DNA from: Paenibacillus sp. FJAT-26967
GTDB lineage: Bacteria > Bacillota > Bacilli > Paenibacillales > NBRC-103111
Assembly (NCBI RefSeq): GCF_001541095.1
Contig: NZ_LMXH01000002.1
Location: 572,671 to 636,670, forward strand
Direction: 5' to 3'
Length of the DNA stretch: 64,000 nucleotides
A program made the translations under genes and the position numbers. Positions 51,755-60,245 of the stretch are shown here, piece by piece. The notes under the pieces are model-generated. The model saw only the letters and a list, made by a program, of their open reading frames with translations. It made no database searches and was not told where the DNA came from. Within the stretch, counting starts at the first letter, position 1. Every line of letters begins with the position of its first letter.

Positions 51755-51768
51755 TGAAAACGCTACCA
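51755..51768. promoter_or_regulatory. cre-like site (CcpA) before the second permease operon
   Basis: TGAAAACGCTACCA fits the cre consensus at every position and overlaps the ATG at 51754. It makes that ATG a poor start candidate and suggests glucose repression of the operon. Confidence 0.6.
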
Positions 51769-51789
51769 AAAAAGACAGGGGTGGAGGCT

Positions 51790-52710
51790 GTGTCCAAAAG
51801 TTCTCATCTATGGTTCATGCTCAAGAAACATAAAGCCTTGTATCTGCTGATGCTTCCCGGAATTCTATACTACATCATCTTTAAATACGTGCCGATGTAC
51901 GGGATCATCATTGCCTTTCAGGATTTTTCGGTAGGCAGAGGAATTATGGACAGCAAGTTTGTCGGCTTGAAGCACTTCATCGAATTCTTCTATGTAACAC
52001 CGGATTCCTGGAAGCTGATCCGTAACACCGTTATGCTCAACGTGTATGATCTTATTTTCCACTTTCCGGCACCGATTGTTCTGGCGATTCTCTTTCACGA
52101 GATCCGCAACAAGTTTTTCAAAGGATTGGTACAGAGCATCAGCTACATGCCGCATTTCTTATCCACGGTCGTAATTGCCGGTATTCTCGTTACCTTCTTA
52201 TCGCCGACAACCGGGGTTGTGAACCATTTTCTGGTGAAAATTTTCGGGATGGACCCCATTATGTTCCTTGGTATTCCGGAATGGTTCCGGACGATTTACG
52301 TCGGTTCGGAAATTTGGCAGAAAGTCGGCTGGGGCACGATTCTGTACCTGGCAGCGATTGCAGGGATCGATCCCACATTATACGAGGCTGCCAAAATGGA
52401 CGGGGCTAACCGGTTTCAGCAGATGCGCCATATTACACTCATCGGTATGCTGCCGGTCATGATCATCTTGTTCGTTCTGAATCTGGGCCACTTTATGGAA
52501 ACAGGTTTCCAGAAAATTTTGCTCCTCTACAATTCCATGAACTATGAAACCTCGGATGTCATCAATACGTTCGTGTACCGGCGCGGAATCCTGGATGCCG
52601 ATTTCAGCTTTGCCACCGCGGTAGGGTTGTTCCAATCGGTGATCGGACTGGTTCTGGTCGTTACCGCTAACCGCATCGTCCGCAAGTATTCCGAGACTAG
52701 TCTGTGGTAG
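51790..52710 (+). CDS. CUT1 ABC permease, LplB-like
   Basis: 306 residues from a GTG at 51790, preceded by AGGGGTGGAGG; an in-frame ATG at 51754 lies within the cre-like site and has no ribosome binding site, so it is less likely. Six helices, with 'LYLLMLPGILYYIIFKYVPMYG' style first helix, 'SYMPHFLSTVVIAG' and EAA loop 'YEAAKMDGANRFQQMRHITL'. Forms the channel with the next gene. No ATPase nearby. Confidence 0.9.
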   Translation: MSKSSHLWFMLKKHKALYLLMLPGILYYIIFKYVPMYGIIIAFQDFSVGRGIMDSKFVGLKHFIEFFYVTPDSWKLIRNTVMLNVYDLIFHFPAPIVLAILFHEIRNKFFKGLVQSISYMPHFLSTVVIAGILVTFLSPTTGVVNHFLVKIFGMDPIMFLGIPEWFRTIYVGSEIWQKVGWGTILYLAAIAGIDPTLYEAAKMDGANRFQQMRHITLIGMLPVMIILFVLNLGHFMETGFQKILLLYNSMNYETSDVINTFVYRRGILDADFSFATAVGLFQSVIGLVLVVTANRIVRKYSETSLW

Positions 52711-52726
52711 GAGGGGAGGAAGCTCG

Positions 52727-53587
52727 ATGAAAATCAAAGAAAGCCTGGGCTCCAGAATGTTTGATATCTGCAACAATATCTTTATGGTGCTGCTTATCCT
52801 GGTCATGGTCTATCCGATGGTGTACGTATTCTCGGCCTCTATCTCTAACAATGCGCTCGTAGCAAGCGGAGAAGTACTGCTCTGGCCCAAGGAAATAACA
52901 CTGATCGCCTACAATAATCTGATCTACAATCCCGATTTGTGGATGAGCTACTGGAATACAATCCGCTACACGTTCGTGCATGTGGTTCTTACCCTTATTG
53001 TAACAGCCGCCATGGCTTATCCTTTATCCAAAAAGTGGCTTCCCGGACGCCGTTTTATCCTGCTCATGGCCGCATTTACCCTGTTGTTCAGCGGGGGGAT
53101 GATTCCAACCTTCCTCGTGGTTCAGAAACTGGGGATGCTGGATACGATTTGGGCCATTGTTCTGCCGACGCTGATCAGTACCTGGTATTTGTTCATCATG
53201 AGAACGTTCTTTGAAGCGCTGCCCGAAGAATTGGAAGATGCGGCTACGATTGACGGGTGCGGATCGTTCCAGGTTCTGCTGCGGATCGTGCTGCCGCTGT
53301 CGATGCCTGTCCTGGTAACGATAGGCCTCTTCACAGCGGTGAACCAGTGGAATGCGTTCTTCGATGCGCTGATCTATCTGAATGACCGCGATTTGTATCC
53401 GCTGCAAATTATGCTTCGCAATATTCTCATTGCAGGAACCAACGTGCAGGGAGAAGGCGATCTGAGCCATCTGGAGACGCTGAAATACGCGATGATTATC
53501 ATTGCGACGCTGCCGATCCTGTGTGTGTATCCGTTTATCCAGAAGTATTTTATCCAGGGTACGATGATTGGCGGAATCAAAGGGTAG
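52727..53587 (+). CDS. CUT1 ABC permease, LplC/YtcP-like
   Basis: 286 residues, 16 bases after its partner; AGGAGGGGAGG precedes the ATG. Features are 'FSASISNNALVASGEVLLWPKEITL', 'LLFSGGMIPTFLVVQKLGM', EAA loop 'LEDAATIDGCGSFQVLLRIVLPLSMP' and the usual end 'PFIQKYFIQGTMIGGIKG'. Partner of the preceding permease. Confidence 0.93.
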   Translation: MKIKESLGSRMFDICNNIFMVLLILVMVYPMVYVFSASISNNALVASGEVLLWPKEITLIAYNNLIYNPDLWMSYWNTIRYTFVHVVLTLIVTAAMAYPLSKKWLPGRRFILLMAAFTLLFSGGMIPTFLVVQKLGMLDTIWAIVLPTLISTWYLFIMRTFFEALPEELEDAATIDGCGSFQVLLRIVLPLSMPVLVTIGLFTAVNQWNAFFDALIYLNDRDLYPLQIMLRNILIAGTNVQGEGDLSHLETLKYAMIIIATLPILCVYPFIQKYFIQGTMIGGIKG

Positions 53588-53656
53588 TTACAGATTAGAA
53601 GAATCTGTTGCTATAGACAGACGCGTGTGGTTCTCAATCAAAAGGGAGGTAGGAAC

Positions 53657-55210
53657 ATGAAAAAGAGACAATTAAGTGTGATCCTGACTGCGTGTATGTT
53701 AACGGGGGTGCTGGCAGGCTGTTCCGATAAGGAAGCCGGCGCCGGCGAAGGAGGAGGGACGGATTCCAAGAAACCGGTTACGTTCTCCTGGCTGGCTTAT
53801 GACAGAGTAGAGGGCAAAATACGTACGGATTGGGAAATTTTCAAAGAAATCGAAGCCAAGACGGGTGTGAAGGTGAATTTTCAGATCGTAAGTCAGGAGG
53901 GCCTGACGGAGAAAAAGCAGATTATGATCGCGACCAACTCTACGACGGATTTCATCCAGGTCAGCACCCAAGAAGGGCGGGAACATGGACCGGACAAGAT
54001 TTTTCTCAATCTGAACGATTATCTGGATAAAGCGCCTAATCTGAAAAGCTTCTTCGACAAATATCCGGAAGCCAAAGCGGTAGCCACCGGTGCCGACGGC
54101 GGAATTTATACGGTTCCGGTAATCGAAGGCGATGCGGAAGGCAAAGGCTTTAACTTCATCTGGTATACACGCAAAGACCTTCTGGACAAATATGCTCTCA
54201 AGGCGCCGACTACGATGGATGAGTTCTACCAGTTCCTGAAAGCGTTTAAGGAAAAGGAGCCGAACTCCTATCCGCTGATTCCTAATGCAATCGTGGGAGA
54301 TACGGGACTGTATACCGTGTTCGGTAGAGCCTTTACCGGCATTCACGGCTTCTATAACATCGACCCGGCTACCGATAAATATGCTTTCGCCCCTTATCAC
54401 AAAGGCTACAAAGATTCCTTGACGTTCTTGAATAAACTATATACCGAGAAACTGCTAGATCCCGAATATTCGCTGCTCACTCAAGCTCAGTGGGAAGAGC
54501 GTATCTTGACAGGCAAATCGCTTGTGACTTATTTCTGGAAAGCGGATCTGGAATCCTTGACTGAAAAAGCCCGTAAAGCGGGAAAGGCAGACTACGAACT
54601 CGATGCGATTCCCCAAATTGCCGCAGACGGCGTAAAAAATTATCAATTCTCCCGTCCGGTAATCGGTGCGGTCGGTCGGGCTATTTCAGCCAAGGTGAAA
54701 GACAAAGACAGAGCGGTCCAGTTCTTGGATTATCTGGTGAGCGAAGAAGGCTCTAATTACCTTTCCCTGGGAATTGAGGGCAAGACTTATACGAAGGAAA
54801 ACGGTCAACCGATGTTTATGAAGGAGTTCGGCGCTTCTCCTTTCAATACGCTGCGTAAAGACTGGGGCGTCTGGTATGACCTCATTACGCTCGATAATGC
54901 CAAATCGCGTGAAGTATGGGAACGCGGGTTAAGCGATAAGAGCAAAGATATTAACAAAAGATACGAGCCATTCATTATTCCGGCTCCCAAGCAAATCGTC
55001 AAGACCCAGGAAGAGCTTGAACTGGAGAAATCAAAGCTGAATAACCTTAACAAATTCCTGGAGCAGAAACTGACGGAGTTCGTAACCGGCAAGACGCCGA
55101 TTAATGATACGACTTATCAGCAGTTTATCGATCAGGCCAAGAAGCTCGGTTCGGATGACCTGCTGAACATGTATAACACCGCCTATACCCGTACCTACGG
55201 CAAAAAATAA
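53657..55210 (+). CDS. Extracellular substrate-binding lipoprotein (CUT1 ABC)
   Basis: 517 residues from the ATG at 53657 (GGGAGGT upstream; the longer frame from 53627 lies before that site). Lipoprotein signal with lipobox LAGC (Cys about residue 24) and a Gly/Glu-rich linker. Family 1 SBP features are 'ATNSTTDFIQVSTQEGREHGPDKIFLNLNDYLDKAP', 'DGGIYTVPVIEG' and 'YTRKDLLDKYALKAP'. It closes the transport part of the operon, 27 bases before the amidohydrolase. Substrate unknown; its neighbours hint at an aromatic or carboxylic compound rather than a simple sugar. Confidence 0.9.
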   Translation: MKKRQLSVILTACMLTGVLAGCSDKEAGAGEGGGTDSKKPVTFSWLAYDRVEGKIRTDWEIFKEIEAKTGVKVNFQIVSQEGLTEKKQIMIATNSTTDFIQVSTQEGREHGPDKIFLNLNDYLDKAPNLKSFFDKYPEAKAVATGADGGIYTVPVIEGDAEGKGFNFIWYTRKDLLDKYALKAPTTMDEFYQFLKAFKEKEPNSYPLIPNAIVGDTGLYTVFGRAFTGIHGFYNIDPATDKYAFAPYHKGYKDSLTFLNKLYTEKLLDPEYSLLTQAQWEERILTGKSLVTYFWKADLESLTEKARKAGKADYELDAIPQIAADGVKNYQFSRPVIGAVGRAISAKVKDKDRAVQFLDYLVSEEGSNYLSLGIEGKTYTKENGQPMFMKEFGASPFNTLRKDWGVWYDLITLDNAKSREVWERGLSDKSKDINKRYEPFIIPAPKQIVKTQEELELEKSKLNNLNKFLEQKLTEFVTGKTPINDTTYQQFIDQAKKLGSDDLLNMYNTAYTRTYGKK

Positions 55211-55237
55211 TCCATCTATGGAACGGAGGGAATCCCG

Positions 55238-56293
55238 TTGACTGAAAGCTTCAAGGTCATTGATGCGGACGTTCACAACGAACAGGACGATGCTGCCCTG
55301 GTGCCTTACCTGCCTGAGCCTTGGCGCTCCCGGGTAGCCAGATCCGGTATCGGAATGGCTGGCTCCGGCTACTATTCACCTGTCGGGGTCATGAAGAAAG
55401 ACGCCATACCGCCCGGAGGCGGGAAAGCAGGCTCGGACCCCGATCTGATGGTGAAGCAGCTCGTAGAGCGGTACGACCTGGAGTATGCCGTCCTGACAGG
55501 TGTCATCTACAATATCTCGGCGACACACGACCCGGATTTTGCAGCCGCGATCTGCTCAGCTTACAATGATTTTCTGATCGCCGAGTGGCTGGGCAAACAC
55601 CGTGCCTTCAAAGGCGCGATGGCCGTCTCTACACTCGACCCTGTGCTGGCGGCACGGGAGATTGACCGCGTCGGCGGGCATCCGGATATCGTAGAGGTGA
55701 TTATCTCCAGTGCAGCCAGATCGCCGCTCGGGCACCGCTACTATCATCCGATCTACGAGGCAGCGGAGCGTAATGGTCTGCCCGTAGCTATCCACCCGGG
55801 CGCCGAGGGTGCGGGCAGCTCGACTGCCCCGACTTCGGTCGGATACCCGGCGAGGTATATCGAATGGCATACGAACCTGTCGCAGACGTTCATGGCTCAT
55901 CTGGTGAGCATCGTAACCGAAGGCGTGTTCGTGAAGTACCCCGGACTGAGGCTGGTATTGGTCGAGGGAGGGATTGCCTGGCTCCCGCCTCTGATGTGGC
56001 GGCTGGATAAGAACTATAAGGCGCTGCGCTCGACCGTGCCCTGGCTGACCAAGATGCCGAGCGAATATATCCGCGACCACTGCTTTCTGACGACGCAGCC
56101 TATCGAGGAGCCGGATAATCCGCAGCATCTCATCGACCTGTTCAACATGTTCGACGCGGAGAACATTATTCTGTATTCCAGCGATTATCCGCACTGGGAT
56201 TTCGATGCGCCCGACATGATCCTGCGCAAACTCAAACCGGAAGCAAGGCGCAAGATTTTTTATGAAAATGCCAAAAAACTATACAACTTATAA
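55238..56293 (+). CDS. Amidohydrolase family protein (ACMSD-like)
   Basis: 351 residues from a TTG start with CGGAGGGA 9 bases upstream. Amidohydrolase_2 marks are 'VIDADVHNEQDD' near the N-terminus (metal-binding residues), 'VAIHPGAEGAG' with the barrel His, 'VEGGIAWLPPLMWRLDKNYKAL' and 'ILYSSDYPHWDFD' with the catalytic Asp. The family includes ACMSD and isoorotate decarboxylases, which cleave carboxyl groups or ring compounds with a metal. It lies in one operon with the ABC genes and a Rieske protein. Confidence 0.88.
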   Translation: MTESFKVIDADVHNEQDDAALVPYLPEPWRSRVARSGIGMAGSGYYSPVGVMKKDAIPPGGGKAGSDPDLMVKQLVERYDLEYAVLTGVIYNISATHDPDFAAAICSAYNDFLIAEWLGKHRAFKGAMAVSTLDPVLAAREIDRVGGHPDIVEVIISSAARSPLGHRYYHPIYEAAERNGLPVAIHPGAEGAGSSTAPTSVGYPARYIEWHTNLSQTFMAHLVSIVTEGVFVKYPGLRLVLVEGGIAWLPPLMWRLDKNYKALRSTVPWLTKMPSEYIRDHCFLTTQPIEEPDNPQHLIDLFNMFDAENIILYSSDYPHWDFDAPDMILRKLKPEARRKIFYENAKKLYNL

Positions 56294-56308
56294 CAACGGA
56301 GGATCCTC

Positions 56309-56665
56309 ATGGCGGTTCACATTGTGCTGGATGCGGCTGATGTTCCGGAAGGCGGACACGTAGTCGTTGAGCTGGAAGGGCGGGAAATCGGCATATACCG
56401 GATCGGCGGACACTATTATGCGCTGAACAATTATTGTCCGCATCAGGGTGCGCCCATGTGTGCGGGGTATGTGTCGGGGACCACGATGCCCTCGGATGTA
56501 TACGAATACGAATATGCGAAAAAAGGTGAAATCGTCCGCTGCCCTTGGCACGGCTGGGAATTCGACATCAAGACGGGCAAATCTTTATTCAGTGACAAGG
56601 TAAGAGTAAAATCGTATGAGGTCCAGGTGATGGACGGGAAGATCGGGATTGTAATGGGCAAGTAA
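56309..56665 (+). CDS. Rieske [2Fe-2S] ferredoxin-like protein
   Basis: 118 residues; GGAGGA precedes the ATG. The two cluster-binding motifs are complete: 'YCPHQGAPMCAG' (C-x-H) and 'VRCPWHGWEFD' (C-x-x-H), about 35 residues apart. It is a single-domain ferredoxin of the NirD/BphF type that hands electrons to an oxygenase or reductase. No oxygenase alpha subunit is present in the operon, so its partner is unknown. It closes the operon before a strong terminator. Confidence 0.93.
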   Translation: MAVHIVLDAADVPEGGHVVVELEGREIGIYRIGGHYYALNNYCPHQGAPMCAGYVSGTTMPSDVYEYEYAKKGEIVRCPWHGWEFDIKTGKSLFSDKVRVKSYEVQVMDGKIGIVMGK

Positions 56666-56705
56666 ACGAAAGTCAGGCTTATGCCGGCCTAACCGAATAA
56701 GCGAC

Positions 56706-56741
56706 AAGATGGTTCCTGAATTAGGCGGAACCATCTTTTTT
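56706..56741 (+). terminator. Strong intrinsic terminator
   Basis: 11-bp stem AAGATGGTTCC (56706-56716) / GGAACCATCTT (56727-56737) and a T-run to 56741. It ends the CUT1-amidohydrolase-Rieske operon. Confidence 0.92.
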
Positions 56742-56793
56742 AATATCTGGGACTAGAATCCTTCAAACTTCCATAAAGAAAGGCGAGATCTTT

Positions 56794-56814
56794 CGCAAAC
56801 TTTTGCGGTATAAT
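56794..56814 (+). promoter_or_regulatory. Promoter -10 box with overlapping palindrome, DinG-like gene
   Basis: TATAAT (56809-56814) preceded by the palindrome CGCAAA-CT-TTTGCG (56794-56807). No good -35 box lies at 17 bases. The palindrome fills the spacer, which suggests an operator or activator site. Because TATAAT overlaps the ATG at 56813, that ATG cannot be in the transcript. Confidence 0.5.
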
Positions 56815-56854
56815 GAAGGAATGTGTTTATGAACGATTTGGAGGCCGCGCACAA

Positions 56855-58768
56855 TTGACAACTTATCCATTTAATTTCGACCCTTCCCGCCCTTTTGTCG
56901 AGCAAGCCAGCGACTGGATTACCGATGTTTTTTATGAACATTTACCCGAAGCGGGATTTGAAGTAAGAGATGAACAAATTTTTATGGCCTTTCAGCTGGA
57001 ACGTGCCTACAAAGAGAAGAAAACGATATTTGCCGAGGCTGGTGTCGGTACGGGCAAAACGCTCGTTTATTTACTGTACGCACTCACCTATGCCAGATAT
57101 ACACGAAAGCCGGCTATCATCGCCTGTGCGGATGAGTCTTTGATTGAACAGCTTGTCAAGCCGGAAGGCGATATCGCCAAATTAGCCCGGCACCTGAACT
57201 TTACGATCGACGCAAGACTCGGTAAATCTCCCGATCAATATATTTGCCTGAACAAACTGGATGAAGCGCGTATCGGTGAGGAGGAAGCCGCAGGCTACCG
57301 GGATATCTACGAAAGTCTGCCGGAATTCGTCCATTTCACGAACACTCTGCAGTCATTCCATCCGTACGGGAACCGCAAAGAGTATCCGGATCTAACGGAC
57401 GAGCAGTGGAACCGGATGGGCTGGGATGTGTTCCAGGATTGCCTGGTGTGCAGCCAGAGACACCGCTGCGGACAGACGCTGTCACGGGAGCATTACCGGA
57501 AATCAGCCGACCTCATTATCTGCTCGCATGATTTCTATATGGAGCATGTCTGGACCTATGAGGCCCGCAAACGTGAAGGCCAGCTTCCTTTGCTGCCGGA
57601 TCACAGTTCCGTCGTCTTCGATGAAGGGCACTTGCTGGAGACAGCCGCCCAGAACGCATTGACGTATAAACTGAAGCATACGCTTTTTGAGAACATCGTA
57701 ACGCGTCTCTTGCAGGGTGAAATCCGTGAATCATTGGCGGTTGCGATTGAAGAAGCCATTGATCAAAGCGACAATCTGTTTGCGCTTCTCGACAAGTGCA
57801 GCCACCCGGTAGAGGCATCGGACCGTAAAGATTTCGTGCTGAGTGAGGAACTGATGCGCGAAGTGAACCGGTTCCGCGATGTGATTGATACGATAGAGGA
57901 AGAACTTGTCTTCGAGAGCGGCTTATCGACCTTGGACGATTATCAGCTGAAAATCGTGGAAGAGCATCTGGAAATGATCCAGATCGCCCTGGAGCTGTTT
58001 AAGCGTCCGGATCATTTGATCTCCTGGGTTACCGAGGACGTGGACGGACTTACCTTGGTTATTATGCCTAAGCGAGTGAAGGAAGTTCTGAAAGAGCGGG
58101 TTTTCTCGCAAAAAATGCCGGTGGTCTTCTCTTCCGCAACTTTATCTGTCGGAGGTACTTTTGATTTTATCGCGCAAAATCTCGGAGTGGACCAATATTT
58201 GTCCTTCTCGGTACCGTCTCCGTATGATTACAAGGAACAGATGCAGGCGAGCTTGATCCCGGACCCGCTAGCTGCGGAGGATAAGTTAAAGCGGGCGATG
58301 GAGCTGCTTAAGCAAACCGGGGGCAGAGCCCTGATTCTGTTCCCGTCTCGTGAGGAATTGTCCCGCTTCAGGAAGCAGATTGAGAGCAGCGGGCAATCCG
58401 CCGCATACCGTTTCCTGTATGAAGGTTCCGCCGAAATCAGCCACCTGATATCCGCTTTCCAGAACGATGAACAAAGCGTGCTCTGCGCCGTGACCTTGTG
58501 GGAGGGACTCGATATTCCCGGCCCGTCACTGTCCCATGTGATCATCTGGGAACTGCCGTTCCCGCCGAATGATCCCTTATTCGCTGCCAAACGGAAGGAT
58601 GCCGAGCATCCATTTGAAGAGGTGGATATGCCCTACATGCTGCTGCGTCTCAAGCAAGGGATCGGCCGCTTGATCCGCTCGCGTGAGGACAAGGGCTCCA
58701 TCTCTATATTCGGCACTAAGCTCAGCCAGGATGCCGTGAAGGAGCAGGTGCAGGCATTCCTGCCTTAG
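56855..58768 (+). CDS. ATP-dependent DNA helicase, DinG/XPD-like with Fe-S cysteines
   Basis: 637 residues from a TTG at 56855 (TTGGAGG 10 bases upstream); an in-frame ATG at 56813 sits in the -10 box. Walker A 'EAGVGTGKTLVYL' near residue 66, DEGH box in 'VVFDEGHLLE' near 255, motif III/IV 'VFSSATLSVGG', and motif VI 'KQGIGRLIRS'. Four cysteines in the XPD arrangement (about residues 130, 195, 198, 204: 'YICLNK', 'CLVC', 'HRC') should bind a 4Fe-4S cluster. 5'-3' helicase of the YpvA/DinG group, acting in DNA repair or on R-loops. Single gene. Confidence 0.9.
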   Translation: MTTYPFNFDPSRPFVEQASDWITDVFYEHLPEAGFEVRDEQIFMAFQLERAYKEKKTIFAEAGVGTGKTLVYLLYALTYARYTRKPAIIACADESLIEQLVKPEGDIAKLARHLNFTIDARLGKSPDQYICLNKLDEARIGEEEAAGYRDIYESLPEFVHFTNTLQSFHPYGNRKEYPDLTDEQWNRMGWDVFQDCLVCSQRHRCGQTLSREHYRKSADLIICSHDFYMEHVWTYEARKREGQLPLLPDHSSVVFDEGHLLETAAQNALTYKLKHTLFENIVTRLLQGEIRESLAVAIEEAIDQSDNLFALLDKCSHPVEASDRKDFVLSEELMREVNRFRDVIDTIEEELVFESGLSTLDDYQLKIVEEHLEMIQIALELFKRPDHLISWVTEDVDGLTLVIMPKRVKEVLKERVFSQKMPVVFSSATLSVGGTFDFIAQNLGVDQYLSFSVPSPYDYKEQMQASLIPDPLAAEDKLKRAMELLKQTGGRALILFPSREELSRFRKQIESSGQSAAYRFLYEGSAEISHLISAFQNDEQSVLCAVTLWEGLDIPGPSLSHVIIWELPFPPNDPLFAAKRKDAEHPFEEVDMPYMLLRLKQGIGRLIRSREDKGSISIFGTKLSQDAVKEQVQAFLP

Positions 58769-58877
58769 GATGGCTTGAATAACTTGTATTTTTCCTCCAA
58801 ATGAAACCAAACTTCATGAAATCAGTATAGTAAAAGGTATTCATGATAAGAAGGTAAATCATTAGGGAGGTTCAAAA

Positions 58878-59321
58878 ATGAAAATCAGGTTTTTTCTGAC
58901 TGCCGCCGCCATTTTTCTACTTCCGGGATGTTCCCTGGTGGACAATCTTGATCAATCTCTGAACTATACGCAAGAAACGTCAGCTTATATCCAGGATGCG
59001 GTCCAATTTGCCCAGACCCTTCCGGCCGCAGCGGAACAAGCGGTAACGAACCCGGAGACGGAAGAAGCGATCAAGAAAGATCTTCAAGAAATGAAAGACA
59101 ATATCGCGAATTTTAACGGAATGGAAGCACCCGGATTTGCCAAAGATATTCATCAGCAGCTGGTCGGATATAATGAGACCTTGATGACGAACATTAACGG
59201 TACACTTGAGAACTTGAACAATCCTTCGTTTGATCTGAAGTCACTTACGGATTCTCCTATGATTCAGCAGATTAACGAGATGTCCAAACTGCTCGAGCCG
59301 CTTAAACAATTGGGTCAATAA
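58878..59321 (+). CDS. DUF6376 family lipoprotein
   Basis: 147 residues; GGGAGG precedes the ATG. Lipoprotein signal with LPGC (Cys about residue 18). 'SLVDNLDQSLNYTQETSAYI' and the helical, Gln/Asn/Glu-rich body without cysteines match the DUF6376 family. Probably an all-helical protein on the outer membrane face. Function unknown. It has its own terminator and promoter region. Confidence 0.8.
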   Translation: MKIRFFLTAAAIFLLPGCSLVDNLDQSLNYTQETSAYIQDAVQFAQTLPAAAEQAVTNPETEEAIKKDLQEMKDNIANFNGMEAPGFAKDIHQQLVGYNETLMTNINGTLENLNNPSFDLKSLTDSPMIQQINEMSKLLEPLKQLGQ

Positions 59322-59382
59322 AAAGCATCCGGATAGCTTGCCCGTTATAAGCCTCCGGTATCGCAGGGTATCGATATACGCC

Positions 59383-59430
59383 GAAAAGCCTGAGAAATCC
59401 AAGTTCTACTGGATCTTTCTCAGGCTTTTC
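59383..59430 (+). terminator. Strong intrinsic terminator
   Basis: 15-bp stem GAAAAGCCTGAGAAA (59383-59397) with 59416-59430, extended inside by ATCCA/TGGAT; T-run in the 3' arm. The rest of the 330-base gap up to 59651 shows no gene. Confidence 0.88.
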
Positions 59431-59650
59431 TATATTAGCTTACAGAAAATTAATGGAAGATAAACGCTCATGACAGATTCGTCCGCAATCATTGTTTAAG
59501 GTTCATAACAGAACTAGTATAAAATGGTAGGATAAGTCTTTAATGAAATGGAGGGAGAAGGAATACGCTACTGAGATTCAAGTAATCCTTTTCGCACCAT
59601 GATCTGTAACATCTTGACGATATACCCCGTCTGTAGTTAGAGGTGATACG

Positions 59651-60190
59651 ATGAAGAAACTACTCTTTGCCGCATGGATGACTGCGGTCATGTTAAACGC
59701 CGCCGCTTGTTCGACTGAACCGGAGTCGAACGCCGAGCCTGTGGGTGTTCCTTCCGCCAGCCCTGCTGCCGAGCAGGATTTCCCGGACCATTTCCCGGAC
59801 CCGCCTAAGAAATATCCATCCGAAACTGCTGTCCAGAATGGAGACGTTGTATACAACCGGTCCCGGTTAGCCAACCTGGACAAATGGGATCGTTTTCTAA
59901 ATAATTTGAAGAATAAGAAAGAGGACCATATCCGGCTCGTTAGTTATACCATAGAGGGAGATGCGATTCTGGATGAGCTGAATTTTAACGGGACACGGAT
60001 TAAGTATACACATGATTCGACAAGAGATAACTTTGGCAGCGGGATTAAAGAAACTACCTTTTGCAGGAGCATGGATATAAAGGCAAAAGAGTTAAAGGAT
60101 GTTGGGTTGGTTTACGTGCTGAACAACTGCGAATCCGAGGAAATCGGTTCATCTTTTAGATTTTATGCTGCCTCAGACGATAAGAAATGA
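59651..60190 (+). CDS. DUF4362 domain lipoprotein
   Basis: 179 residues; AGAGGTG precedes the ATG. Lipoprotein signal with NAAAC (Cys about residue 20) and a Pro/Ala/Glu-rich linker. The domain reads 'NGDVVYNRSRLANLDKWDRFLNNLKNKKEDHIRLVSYTIEGD', then 'FNGTRIKYTHDSTRDNFG' and ends 'LNNCESEEIGSSFRFY', which fits DUF4362. Two mature cysteines ('TFCRS', 'NNCES') may form a disulfide. Function unknown. A hairpin without T-tail follows. Confidence 0.85.
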   Translation: MKKLLFAAWMTAVMLNAAACSTEPESNAEPVGVPSASPAAEQDFPDHFPDPPKKYPSETAVQNGDVVYNRSRLANLDKWDRFLNNLKNKKEDHIRLVSYTIEGDAILDELNFNGTRIKYTHDSTRDNFGSGIKETTFCRSMDIKAKELKDVGLVYVLNNCESEEIGSSFRFYAASDDKK

Positions 60191-60214
60191 CTCGCGATTG
60201 CAGACACTGGAATA

Positions 60215-60243
60215 GGGAAGAGAGGCGAAGAGCCCCTCTTCCC
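60215..60243. terminator. Hairpin between convergent genes
   Basis: 8-bp stem GGGAAGAG (60215-60222) / CTCTTCCC (60236-60243) with extra GG/CC pairing inside. No T-run on either strand, so a weak or bidirectional terminator at best. Confidence 0.35.
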
Positions 60244-60245
60244 GG

